NCBI GenBank assembly: GCA_016748015.1
Contig: JAAOMT010000776.1
Coordinates: forward strand, 254,417 to 318,416
DNA: 64,000 bases
Reading direction: 5' to 3'
Source: Geosiphon pyriformis
Taxonomy: Eukaryota; Glomeromycota; Glomeromycetes; Archaeosporales; Geosiphonaceae
Positions 23,771 to 34,342 of this stretch are shown here, piece after piece. A program made the position numbers and the translations under genes. The notes beneath the pieces are model-generated. The model searched no databases, was not told the DNA's origin, and saw only the letters and a list, made by a program, of their open reading frames with translations. Numbering within the stretch: the first letter of the stretch is position 1; the number at the start of each line of letters is the position of its first letter.

Positions 23771-24310
23771 CTAATCCTTTACTTTTCTCTCTATGATTAC
23801 CATGTATCTATCATATGATGGAATGAAAATTAATTGATGGGTGGAGATAATTTCTTCCTTGTTAACAACTTCTTCCTCTGTCATATTGACTGATACATCT
23901 ATTCTATCTGTGGATCTGAATCTTTGTATCTCTCTAGCTGTAATCCCTAATTTTTCTCTGTTTCCTACTGATACTAATTGAGTTATTTTAACCAAAAACA
24001 GAAATATTGCCTGTGCTATTTTTTTGTTTGGCTTTATGATATAGGCTTTTTCTGAGTTATTTTGTAGCATTGTAATGATATTTTCTACATATCTTGCATC
24101 AATTATTTTTCCTCTGATGTTAATTTTCTTTTTTGCTAAACTACTCTTGGATGTTAATTGAATCATTGTTGTTGCTGGAATTTCCAGTGCTATTTTCAGA
24201 TCGATGTAAGTGTGCAAATGTGGTTCCAATTTGATGGCATCCTTCCCTGGATATCTTAAATCAAACCTGGCATCTGTATTATGCATGTATTCTGGCATAA
24301 TACTTTTATT
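23771..24310 (-). pseudogene. R4 dUTPase, best preserved copy
   Basis: A 175-codon open stretch (24298-23771) holds all five motifs of trimeric dUTPases in order: I, ARFDLRYPG (residues 10-18); II, LTSKSSLAKK (48-57); III, GKIIDARYVENI (63-74, with the catalytic Asp67 and the substrate-binding Tyr70); IV, NKKIAQAIF (91-99); V, RFRSTDR (126-132). Several motif glycines are replaced by Arg, Lys or Glu through G-to-A changes (AGF to ARF, GFGxTGR to RFRSTDR), so it is probably inactive. It then runs into a beta-rich linker leading to RT (IISTHQLIFIPSYDRYMVII). A homotrimer would be expected for the intact protein. Confidence 0.88.
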
Positions 24311-24540
24311 GTTGTTACTGAACCATCTGAATTTCTGCTCTTTTGAGAGATCAAGAAGTGCAATATATGTTTTGGGGTTTGAATTGGAGTCTGAATTGTT
24401 GTTATTTCCATTGCCATATTAAGCAGAGCTAAAACCATTGTTTTCATTGTCATCATTGTTAGAGTTTGAATTGGAATTGAAAGTTGATTCCAATTCTGAT
24501 GTGCAGCTGTTGATTGGTTCTTTTTTCTCTGGAATTATGT
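24311..24540 (-). pseudogene. R4 Asn/Asp-rich linker
   Basis: Minus-strand coding between Cys-rich region and dUTPase, with repeated AAC/GAT-type codons (DSNSNNDDNEN) followed by LISQKSRNSDGS or, in the shifted frame, LLDLSKEQKFRWFSNNN. The low-complexity linker varies in length between copies (compare 18640-18700 and 52100-52190), as expected for a flexible spacer. Confidence 0.6.
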
Positions 24541-24599
24541 AAATTATACATGATGATGGATTGTAAATGAGATCACACTTATTACAATATTGAAAGTTA

Positions 24600-25463
24600 C
24601 ATGAGATTAAACAGTGGTCACATAGTCAGATGTTTATTTCTTCCAAGCATTGTTTCTGCTCTTTTCTGGTAAGTGCCAATCATTAGTAGTGCTCATAGAA
24701 TTCTTCAGGATTATTCTCAATGTTGCCAAAAATGTCAAACATTTAGACATATTCAGATTCAGAAAGTGATAAGGAGTTGTTTTTAATTTCCAATAGTTTA
24801 CTGGTTATCACACTTTTTGTTTTTGCAGTCATCATTCTCCAGATCTCATGTTTGTTGTGAAAATATCTTTTTAGTTGTTGCAGTGCTCTTTTTTATGTAT
24901 TATCAATTGAAGTTTTTTTGCACACCCAATTGTTTATTAAGATAGTATATTGGCATGTTTTATCATATGTTTTTCTATGTTTAGGAATGTTATTCCACAT
25001 TTCTTTGTTGGGCAAGATTGTTCTACAGGCTAGGCAAAGTTTGTTGTCACATTTTTTTTGTCTTTTTGGTCTTCTGAACCATTCCAGGATGCATAGACAG
25101 CAGTAGAACTTGGTTGTGATAGGATATTCTTTATCATCACCACAGCATGTGCCCATTAATGACATTTTCTTACCACAATCAATGCATATTAGTTTTGGTC
25201 AATGATAGTTAGACTGGTATAGTAAAAAGTAAGTATATAGTGTATAAGTGGAGGTAATAGCTGGTGTTAATTCTTCTTCTTTCTCTTTTTCCTTTCTCTT
25301 TTTCTTCCCAAGTCCACACCAGTGACTGTTTGCTTTGGTTATTATTATTTCAATAACTTTGGTTGGTTTTCTAAGTAGGTTTTTCTTCTCTTTTTTCCTT
25401 TTCTTTGTTATTCCATGATGGTATTGGTGGTAATTTGTTGTGGTCAGTATCAGCCCAAGAAAC
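24600..25463 (-). pseudogene. R4 Cys-rich region with 5' truncation
   Basis: 25165-24893 (90 codons) has CCGDDKEYP, FYCCLCILEWF, KKCDNKLCLACRTILPNKEM and YDKTCQYTILINNWVC, giving at least three CxxC pairs. Upstream, minus-strand 25519-25199 contains a Lys/Glu-rich linker (RKKEKKNLL, KKRKEKEKEEE). The element sequence ends at about 25463 with the protease tail AKFLGLILTTT-like block. Family not recognised. Confidence 0.65.
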
Positions 25464-27290
25464 TTAATATGGCAGAGGAAAAAATTGTTAACAAGATAGA
25501 AATTATTTCCACCCATCAATCAATTTCCATTCTATCATATAACTAGTACATATTAGCCATAGAGAAAAAAGTAAAAGATCAGATTCAGATTTTTAAAGCA
25601 GAAGCAATACTTTGTGAATCAAGAAAAATTGGATTAGTCAATCTACACATACCAGCCAAGAACCATAGTTACATTAAAATTTCCATCTACAACAACATAG
25701 AAGATATTATTAAAATACCAAAAAATACCACCATTAGATATTTAACTACTGAAATTGAAAACCAACCACCAAACTCTATTTTAAATTTTCCACAACTGTG
25801 TAGATACATTAACATAACATCACAAACCATTTATGGACAAAACAAATGTTATTTGCTCCAACCAGAACAATTAGAACAAATGAACATGGGAAATTTAGAC
25901 TCACTTCAATGTATGCAACTCAAAATGTTATTCAACAATTTCACTAACATTTTTGCAAGTGAAAATGAGTTTGGCAGAACTAACATAATTCAGCACCAGA
26001 TTAAGACTAAAGATATGATGCCAATCAAACAAAGAGCATATTGAGTACCATTAGCCAGCCATGAGATCATTCATCAAGAAATCAATTAGATGCTTGACAA
26101 CAGACTAATTCAGCCATTAATGAGCTCATGATTGTTATCAATGGTACTAATCTGAAAAAAAATGGAAAAATCCACTTTTGTGTAGATTACAGAAAACTCA
26201 ATAGTGTAACTTGTGAAGACAGTTATCTAACTCCATGGATTCAAGTATTATTCGACACTTTTAGAGGAAAAAAATAATTCTTGACATTAGATCTAGATAG
26301 TAGTTACTAACAAGTAGTCATGAATTTAGAAGATAAAAAAAAGACAGCATTCACTACAAAAGAACAGAATTTCGAATTTAAAGTGATATTATTTGGCTTA
26401 GCTAACACACTGATTACATTCTAATGGCTAATAAAAATTGTCTATATTAGACTACTATAGAAATCAGTAGTTATATATCTAGATGACACTAATGTGTTTT
26501 CAAAAACATTTGATAATTACTTCTATCATCTTCAGCAAGTGTTTGAAAGACTAAAAAGAGCAAGATTGAAACTAAATGCAACTAAGTGTTTCTTCAGCAA
26601 AACAAAACTCAAGTTTTTGGAACATGTTGTAAGCAAAGAGAGCATTAAAACAGATTCAGATAAAATCAAAGTAGTAAAGTTCTTTTCAGTACCCACCAAC
26701 CTAACCAAACTACAAGCATTCTTGGAATTTACAGAGTATTATTATCACTTTATTAAGAACTTTTCCAAATTGGCTCAATTACTGCATTATCTACAAACCA
26801 AGAATGTTAAATATAAATGGACTAAAACACAACAAAAAGCTTTCAACACACTAAAAAGAAAGCTCATTCAAGCTTTAGTACTGATCTATCCAGATCATAG
26901 TAAACCATTCATTATTACTACTAATGCATCAAGTCAAGTATTGAGAGCAGTACTATCACAAAAAAAACCAGATAGAAGAGAACATCCAGTAGTATATGCC
27001 AGCCAAGGCATAATGCCAGTTGAAAAGAACTATAGAATACTAGCACTAGAACACTTAACAATTTATTGAGCTGTTATAAAATAGAAGGAATAATTAAGCC
27101 AGAAATTTAAGGTGCATATTAATTATAAAGAATCAACTTCAATCCAAAAGCAAAAATTTGGAGATGATTAACATGTGAGATGAAAAATAGCACTTTCACC
27201 ATATATTTTTACAGTACATTATAAAAAAGGAAAAGAAAATAGAAATGCTGATGGTTTGTTATAAATAAAACAAATCTGAACATTTCAATC
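25464..27290 (+). pseudogene. pol: R3 reverse transcriptase / RNase H
   Basis: R3 resumes at the tail of the dUTPase linker. 25853-26044 has LDSLQCMQLKMLFNNFTNIF and NEFGRTNIIQHQIK. RT palm pieces FCVDYRKLNSVTCEDS and LDLDSSY lie at 26170-26310. Near 26480 the active site is intact, YLDDTN, unlike the other copies. The longest open piece, 26494-27069 (191 codons), runs from the palm into RNase H: LKLNATKCFFSKTKLKF, LQAFLEFTEYYYHFIKNFSK, then TTNASSQVLRAVLSQK, where the RNase H Asp of TDAS is Asn. Stops at Trp/Gln codons inactivate the gene. Confidence 0.87.
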
Positions 27291-27329
27291 CAAAAATATA
27301 ACAAAATCTAAACAGTTGAAAACAAAAAT

Positions 27330-28680
27330 ATATAACAAAAGATAAACACACAAAAATATTAACAACTCTAGCATTATATAAATACTCAACAGTTTAAGGA
27401 GAAATTATCTCAAAAGAAACAAAACAACATAAAACAACAATCAAAATATTTTATTAATCATCAAAATATACTTTACCAAAAGAACAAAAGAAATCCAGAT
27501 CAACCAACCAGAATAATTACAGAACCAGAAAAAGAAACAATACTGTTTAACATGCACTCAGATCTAATAGCAGGATATTTTCATAAAGAAGCAACCATAG
27601 AAAGAACCAGAAAAAAATATTATTGGCCATTAATGTATCCAGACATCATCCAATATGTTCAAAATTGTGATACTTGTCAGAAAAGAAGAAGAACAAAACC
27701 CAGTAAACCATTGAGATCAATTAAAGTGGGACAAGTATTTGATCATATTGGAATTGACTTAGTCAGACCATTAAACATAACTAGCAGAGGAAACAGATAT
27801 ATTACAGTAACCATGGATTATTTTACTAAATGGCCAGAAGCAAAAGCTATTTAAAAAGCAGATGCAGAATTCATTGCCAAATTTATTCATTAAGATTTGA
27901 TTTATCAACACAAATGTTCAAAAAAACTACTATCAGATCAAAGAACTTACTTTGTAAACAGAACACTAGCAAAATTAAGTCAAAAATTTGAAATTAAAAG
28001 ACCATTATCATTACTATACCATCTACAAACAAATGGGTTAGTTGAAAGATTTAACAGAACATTATGTAAAGCAATTGCCAAAATCAGCCAAAAAAACCAA
28101 AACAAATGAGATTTGTTTATACCATCAGTATTATTTGCTTATTGAACAATAAAGCAAAACACCACACAGGCAACATCATTTAAATTAGTATACAATAGAA
28201 TAGCAACATTACCAGTTAAGATAGAAGTTAATATATATTTAACAGAACTAATAACTAAAGACAATTTTCAGGAAATATTGCTAAGAAGAACATATAACTT
28301 GATGAAAACTCTAAAAAACAAATGACAAAAAGCAGCTGATAATATTCAAAAGTCATAAGAAAAACAAAAAGAAAGACATAATAACCAACTACCAAATAAA
28401 CCAGTTAAATTCAAGATTGGAGACAAATTACTTTTATATCATACCAAAATGGAAAAACAATGAAGTGAAAAATTTGACTCCAAATGAGATGGACCATTTC
28501 ATATAAAAAAAAGTCTAGGAAATAGAGCTTATAAATTAAAGTTGAACAACAAAATCTTAACCAAAGCAGCACATAGAGATCAACTGAAACCATATTACAA
28601 TATAGTATCATTATCTACCAGTAATATTCCACAATTAGGAGTACAAAAAATGCTAGTCTGACCAGATGAGATTCTATGAA
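27330..28680 (+). pseudogene. pol: R3 integrase
   Basis: 27552-27854 carries the H2C2 zinc domain (MHSDLIAGYFHKEATIER, VQNCDTCQKRRR) and the first core Asp (HIGIDLVRPLN) with TMDYFTKWPEAKAI. 27897-28109 has LLSDQRTYFVNRTLAKL and QTNGLVERFNRTL, so the second Asp and the Glu are kept with the usual 35-residue spacing. The C-terminal basic SH3-like part (KFKIGDKLLLYHTK, DGPFHI) is near 28400-28510. The triad is complete here, but stops at 27854, 28109 and elsewhere break the ORF. An antisense open stretch at 28411-28611 is a shadow. Confidence 0.87.
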
Positions 28681-28743
28681 ATTTAGAACCAATCATCATT
28701 ATCGACACAAACACATTAAATTGATCAAAAAAATATTTAAAAC

Positions 28744-29403
28744 ATGGTAGACACAATAGAAGATATCAAAAAAATAGAAATTACTGATGAGATTCACTTG
28801 CTAGCACAATAATTATTTCAATTAATTTAACAATAAAATATGGAAATCACTATCAACCAACAAACCATTTAATACAGAGATACCAGGAAAATATCCCAAT
28901 ACAAAGTACAGAGGAAACCAGAAAACACTGTTAACAAAATAATTCTAAAAGTAAAATTGGCAATAGAAGAGCCAACAAAAATCACCTCATATTAAGAATT
29001 AACCAAAAAAACTTGGAAGTGGTGGACACAAAAATTTCCAAAGAACTTTTGTTATTTTTACTTAAGACAACACTTAAATATTTAGAACTTATATATAGAT
29101 AAGACAAAGCAATTATTTGACTCAGAAATATTACAACAACTTAAACAATTTATGGGAAAGAACAATCTAACCACACAAGCACAAATTATTTATCAATTAC
29201 AAGTTGGATTTCAAGACTGACCAGAAATCTTACTCAATTTATCAATGGACACCATTATTATTAACCAAATAAGAAAAATAACCAATGCCCAATTTGAAAA
29301 ATTACAGAACAAGATAACACAAATAATTCTCGAAAAAAAAATTCAAGAAATATTTAAAGATAGAGAGTTAGAATTAAGAGATCTTGATAGAGCTCAATAT
29401 TAA
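28744..29403 (+). pseudogene. R3 ORF3, unknown protein after integrase
   Basis: It starts ATG (VDTIEDIKKIEITDEIHLLA) and ends at a TAA just before the polypurine tract, 220 codons in one frame apart from five or so stops at Gln/Trp codons. The middle reads KTWKWWTQKFPKNFCYFYLR. The C-terminal half is almost open: LQQLKQFMGKNNLTTQAQII, MDTIIINQIRKITNAQFEKL and ELELRDLDRAQY. Equivalent in position, length and C-terminus to ORF3 of R4 and R6. No domain recognised. Confidence 0.65.
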
Positions 29404-29416
29404 AAAGAGAAAATAA
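29402..29416 (+). other. R3 polypurine tract
   Basis: AAAAAGAGAAAATAA lies immediately upstream of the 3' LTR, the expected plus-strand primer; compare AAAAGGAGAAGATAA before the R6 3' LTR. Confidence 0.65.
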
Positions 29417-30271
29417 TGTTACTTATAGAATATAGGAAGTATATTAGTAAATAAATTAGCCAATCAAAGATAGATATAGTAAATGTGGAATTCCAGAATT
29501 CCTCTTAGAGGAATTGCAGAATCCCAGAATTTTCAGAATTTTCATACAAGGAATTGCAAGATTTCAGAATTCCAGAATTTCTTTCAAAGGAATTGCAGAA
29601 TTCCAGAAATTCCAGAATTTTTGGTGTAAAGAATTAAAGAATTAAGAAATTTTAATTATGTATATATAATAGTAGCATTAAAAATAAAAAAGACAGACCT
29701 CTCAGTTTAGATTTAATCTAAGCAATTTTCCATATTATAAATATTAATAAATAATTATTTATTATCTCAAATCTACTCTTCACTATTAACTCTTTATGTT
29801 GATAGTAACTGATATTTAACCACACTGGAACAATAGTTCTTGATTATGGCTATTAACAAAATACTAACATTTATTGCCTTGGCTTATTTCTTTCTTTTCT
29901 TTTATTTTATTTTTTGTGTTATTTTGTTATTTTTTGTTGTTAATTAATTGATTAAAAAGTAAAATGCTAAGTTATTAATATCAAGAATAGCCTGGTAAAA
30001 GACCCCAAAGGAAGGGTATAAAGTTTGATAATTTAAGAATAGCTTACCAGAAGAGCATCTCTGCCAGATTACTGGTCACTACACTAAGAAAAAAATTTGA
30101 TAGAATTGCAATTTTGGAAGGCTACTGAAACACTATTGAATCTCTGTCTATTATACAAAAAACTCCAACCCAAACCTTTAGATCACAAAAACCTTCAGAA
30201 ACCAACACATCAATTAAGCACCAAGTTACAGGTTTATTATTGCTTTAAGACCCCAAATAATTATCTGTAAT
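29417..30271 (+). repeat. R3 3' LTR
   Basis: TGTTACTTATAGAATATAGG to ATTATCTGTAATA, 855 bp. The U3 side holds an expanded array of related hairpin units (ATTCCAGAATTCCTC, AGAGGAATTGCAGAATCC and variants) at 29489-29632, which accounts for most of the 124-bp length excess over the 5' LTR. Confidence 0.9.
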
Positions 30272-30275
30272 ATCA

Positions 30276-31036
30276 TAACTTAATGCTTAATAACTTAATA
30301 ATGTTGGTAATATTTGAAAATTTTTGTGATCTGAAAATTTTGGTTGAGTCTTTTGTATAATGAACAGAGATTTAATTGCTGTTTTAATACTTTCCTGAAA
30401 GCTTATTCTGTAAATTTTTTTTTCAGCTTGATGGCCAGTTTTTTTTGATAAGCTATCTTCAATTTCCGAGTTTTTACTCTTGTTTTCTGAATTTTTTGTT
30501 AGTTTTTCTTAATGTTAATAACTCTATGTATTAATTTTTTAATCAATTAGTAAACAACAAACAAAATAAAATAAATAAATAAAAAATTAGTATTCCATTA
30601 ATAGTTATAATTAAAAGCTATTGGTTCAATATAGTTAAATGTTAGATTCTATCAACATGGGATATTAATAGAATGGAAGTGATTAATATTTTTTAATTAA
30701 ATAACAATAATATAGATTTAAGTAATAATTAATATTTTATTAATATGTAATTTGATTCCATTTTAAGTTGTAAAAAACTATCTTTTGAAGGGAGAAATAT
30801 TAGATAATTAATTGATTGTTGATATTAATTTTAAAATAAATTTTGTTTTTTCTGTTTTAACACTCTTACTATATATATATAATTAATATTATATGAAATT
30901 TTTTTAGTCAGAAATTCTGGAAATTCTGGATTTTTGTAATTTCTTAAGAGAAATCCTGAAATTTCTTTTTTATTATGTTTATTTTTAATTGGCTACTTTA
31001 TTCTTATTAAAAATTCCTAAATTTTTATAAGTAACA
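30276..31036 (-). repeat. S2: LTR, right fragment
   Basis: Continuation of the minus-strand LTR begun at 14164: ATAACTTAATGCTTAATAAC matches 7280 and 19228 onward, and it ends TATAAGTAACA at 31036. Total S2 length is about 807 bp without R3. It has the subtype II hairpin block at 30893-30962. No internal region is attached, so it is a solo LTR interrupting LINE-a ORF1. Confidence 0.8.
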
Positions 31037-31560
31037 GTGCTAAATTTTATGTCAAAGTTTCTGCTTCTTTAAATTCTTCTGAATTTTTATTTTTAATGAC
31101 TTTTGTCTCTTTTTTTGTAGTTGTTGGTAATTTTTTAATGTTTTTTTGGTTAATTTTTTTGGAATTTGATTTGGCCAAACTTTTTGTATTGATTAAGTCA
31201 ATTTTTAAGTTTATTGGTTCTCTAGTTGCTATATTTGAACAATTTATTAAGAATAATTTGGTTTTAAGCACTGTTCTTAGTCTTAAAATCAATAAACTTA
31301 TAATTTATCTAAACTCTTTTAACAGAGTTGTTGATAAATTGGAGAAAAAAATAGTTTCACTTAAAAAAAAATATTGCATAGATAATATTAATATGTCTGA
31401 TAATTCAGATCTTTTAGTTGATATTAATAATAATACATTTTTTAACTTAATGTTTCTTTGGATGTATGAGCTTAATAGTATTAAAACTGATCTTTTGAAA
31501 ACAGCTAAATAACTAGTTAAATTAATCTCTTGTAATATTAAATTGTTTGATATAGTTTAA
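31037..31560 (+). pseudogene. LINE-a ORF1 remnant, 3' part
   Basis: Resumes after S2. The open stretch 31096-31512 (138 codons) has DLAKLFVLIKSIFKFIGSLV, followed by AIFEQFIKNN and an amphipathic, heptad-like KINKLIIYLNSFNRVVDKLE run ending KKIVSLKKK, which looks like a coiled coil. I recall the same arrangement at the end of LINE ORF1 proteins of arbuscular mycorrhizal fungi. An antisense open stretch 31047-31292 is a shadow. No ORF2 (endonuclease/RT) can be recognised further on. Confidence 0.65.
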
Positions 31561-32272
31561 AAAATGTTGGCTTTAGATAAGTTTTTTTTGTTGTATTAAC
31601 ATAATATAGCTTAAATTGGCTTGAATATCTGGTTACATATAGAAAATACATAAATTATATTTAGTTTTAAAGTTCTTAATTTGTTCCTAATTTTTAAATA
31701 GTAATTTAAATTGTGTTTGTTAAATTTTAATAAATAAATAAATAAATTATACTACACTAAAAGCTTTAACAAATTTGCAAAAACAATTAAAAATTAATTA
31801 CAAATTAATAATAAAACCAAAATTAACAAGTCAATTTTAAGTAAAATTCATATTATAAACAAAATTTTATAAGCCAAATATTATTAAATTATATATATTA
31901 ACCAAAATAAAATTATTATTAACAATTAAATTTTTTTTTATTTAATTCTTGGCTAAAATTTGACAACAAAATATTTATTTTATAGTATATAATTAAATTT
32001 TAAACAAAATTTACAATATTTAAGTTAGTTTTGGTTATATCTTTAAATATTAAAAACAATTCAAAAATTTAATTTTTAAAAAACAAAGTTTTTAATAATA
32101 AAAAAACAAATATATATTATATTATTATAAAAAAAAATTAAAATTAAAATCTTATGTTTTATATAATTTTAAATTTTTATTAATTAATTAGAATATAAAA
32201 ATATTAAAATCTTATAATTTTAAATAATACATAATTTATTAGCCAATTAAAATATAGAAATACAGTCTAATT
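31561..32272. other. AT-rich stretch without recognisable gene
   Basis: Very high A+T with TAAATAAATAAATAAA and short ATATAT runs. It may contain the eroded start of LINE-a ORF2, but no alignable protein is seen. Confidence 0.5.
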
Positions 32273-32274
32273 TA

Positions 32275-33627
32275 CAGGGAGGTATAAAAAGTATTGGATA
32301 CTTAATATAATATACAAAAAAGACTATATATTGTAACACTATTACCAATTTAAGCCATAATTTTTTTTATAATTACTTATAGTTATAATCTACAAATCAA
32401 CATAAATCACATTCTTGTAAAACACAACAGTAGATTATATGTATATATATAAAATATCAAATATTCTTGTTGTGAAAAAATTTACCACATCAAATGTGTC
32501 TTGGAAAAAAACTTTCTGAATACCAAAAAGGAGAGATTATTTTAGCAAAAAAGTTAGAACATACAAACAGTAAGATTTCCACGACTATTGAATGTTCACG
32601 TTCTTCTGTAATACATGTATGAAGTCATATGAGCTAAAAAAACTTCCTAAAAAACAAACAGACTGACCACAAATTCTTAAGAAATGTACATGTGAACAAC
32701 TCAAATATTCAATAATGGAGAATAAAAAAACCCACCGCCAAATTCTTTCTCAAATACAATTGAATTTTATTAAAGATACCAACAAATCTATTTCTATACA
32801 AACTATTTGAAATAGATTAGCTTAAAAAGGACTTCACTTATGCATTTCTTGTCTCAAGCCATTAATTTCCAAATCAAATAAAAAAAAACATTTACAATGG
32901 GCTTGTACTTATAAAAATTGGACAGTAGAAGATTTTAAATGAGTTGTTTGGTCAGATGAATCTACATATACACAATTTAGAACTACAGGATTTGAACGTG
33001 TATGGCGTAAACCTTTCAAAGAGTTTCATAAGGATTGTATTGCAGCCACAGTTAGAAAAAGCTTTGGTTGCATGTTTTAGGGATGTTTTTTATAGGTTGG
33101 TTTGGGTCTTTTAGTTCCTTTGGTTGGTCATATTACTGGAGTTATACACCACAAAACCTTGGCTAATTATGCAATTCCTACAGTAAAACTTTATGCAAAA
33201 AAAACTAAAAAAAAGTTTTTTTTTCAGGAAGACAATGCACTAATCCACACATCAAAAGTTGCATGTTTTTTTCTTACTTTTTCAAATTTTGAATTACTTC
33301 CTTGGCCAGCACAAAGTCCTGATATTACTCCAATAGAAAATTTTTGGTCATATATTGAAGTTAAAATTCATCAACATAATTCACAACTCTCAAATATTGT
33401 GAAATTAGAACAGTGGATTAAGGAAGAATGAGATGCGATACCTGCAAATTACTATCATAATTTGATCAAGTCTATGCCACATCAAGTTCAAGCTATTCTT
33501 GAAGCAAATAGAGATCAAACAAAATACTAATATGTATTTTAATATAATAATAAAAAATAAATAATTCATAAGTTAGTTCTTTTATATAACATATTATAAA
33601 AGTGTCCATATTTTTTATATTCTTCTG
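32275..33627 (+). mobile_element. Tc1/mariner-type DNA transposon
   Basis: 1353 bp, flanked by TA (32273-32274 and 33628-33629). The termini are imperfect inverted repeats: left CAGGGAGGTATAAAAAGTAT against CAGAAGAATATAAAAAATAT read inward from the right; similarity continues for about 40 bp. Size, TA target and the DD34E transposase inside all fit Tc1. It sits in AT-rich sequence without other features. Confidence 0.87.
32494..33530 (+). pseudogene. Tc1-type DD34E transposase, decayed
   Basis: The N-terminus MCLGKKLSEYQKGEIILAKK fits the first helix-turn-helix of Tc1 transposases. The catalytic domain shows VVWSDEST (first Asp, near 32957), FFQEDNALIHTSK (second Asp) and LPWPAQSPDITPIENFW (Glu), with exactly 34 residues between second Asp and Glu, so the triad is kept. 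The open part is 33102-33431 (109 codons). In-frame stops (for example after VIHV, near 32624) and at least one frameshift near 33090 inactivate it. The family cuts and pastes DNA at TA. Confidence 0.88.
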
Positions 33628-33629
33628 TA

Positions 33630-34342
33630 TATATTAAGTTATAATTTTTTTTTATTTCTTAATTATAAAACTTCTTAAAACTTCAGATTATAAAAAATAT
33701 GGTTGTTTTTTTATTTTTTTTCTAAAAATACTTTACAATTTTATAAAATTAATACTTATCAAAAATTAACAGAAAAATTATTAATTAAATTAATAGATTG
33801 CTTTTACTTAATTAATTATTTTGTTATTTTAAATATTTTTTTTTGTGTAATATAATTAATAAAAGTATTAAAAAATATGTATTGTAAATAAAACAACAGA
33901 AATAAATATAATTGTTTATAATTAAAAAACAATAAACATTATATTTAGTAATATTTTAATCTTATTATAATATTTTAATACATAAAATAAGTTTAAATAA
34001 TAAATATCTTTTTTTTTGTTATAGGTAAAAAAAGCTTATTATTTTCTATAAAAAAAATAACTGTTGTTTTATATTATTTAAATAAATAACAAAAAGTGTT
34101 TTTATATTTTTAATATTAAAAAAATATTTATGATTTTCTAATTATTATTAAAGCACAAATTTATTGGTATTTTTTTTATTAGTATATTGTATTATAACTG
34201 TCTTTTTAAAAATAAGATCTTATTTTTAAAGAGTATATAAGATCATTTAAGCATAATAAAAGTTTTTTATTACAAGTTTTGAATCAATTATTTGGCTTTA
34301 AAAATCAAGATAAGAATTATATTTATTAATTAGTAATGTTAT
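33630..34342. other. AT-rich stretch without recognisable gene
   Basis: Mainly A/T homopolymers and ATT/AAT repeats; no open frame of interest. The last four bases, TTAT, are the left target duplication of R5. Confidence 0.6.

Larger units (their letters stand above)
19202..25463 (-). mobile_element. R4: minus-strand Ty3 element truncated at its 5' end
   Basis: From high to low coordinates: Cys-rich region, dUTPase, RT, RNase H, integrase, ORF3 and 3' LTR (19202-19963). The 5' LTR, gag and protease are missing. At 25463 the element stops abruptly and plus-strand R3 pol resumes about 20 bp downstream of where it was left, so a deletion removed the 5' part of R4 together with a little R3 sequence. 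The 4 bases before the 3' LTR are ACAG (19198-19201); no second copy survives. Internally this is the best preserved copy of the dUTPase and ORF3. Confidence 0.88.
14210..30271 (+). mobile_element. R3: full-length Ty3/Gypsy element with dUTPase, split by R4
   Basis: Both LTRs are present (14210-14940 and 29417-30271) with primer-binding site and polypurine tract. The internal order is gag, protease, Cys-rich, dUTPase, RT/RNase H, integrase, ORF3. Removing R4 (19202-25463) leaves about 9.80 kb, equal to the net length of R6 (about 9.79 kb). The flanking 4-mers are TTGT (14206-14209) and TCAT (30272-30275), which fit one ancestral TCGT whose CpG decayed on opposite strands. R3 is inserted in LTR S2. 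Confidence 0.9.

Noticed and set aside
31740-32272. Mitochondrial or host intergenic DNA because of the extreme A+T content
   Set aside because: Flanking LINE and transposon sequences are nuclear-type repeats; no organelle gene, tRNA or rRNA is visible. It is left as unassigned AT-rich sequence.
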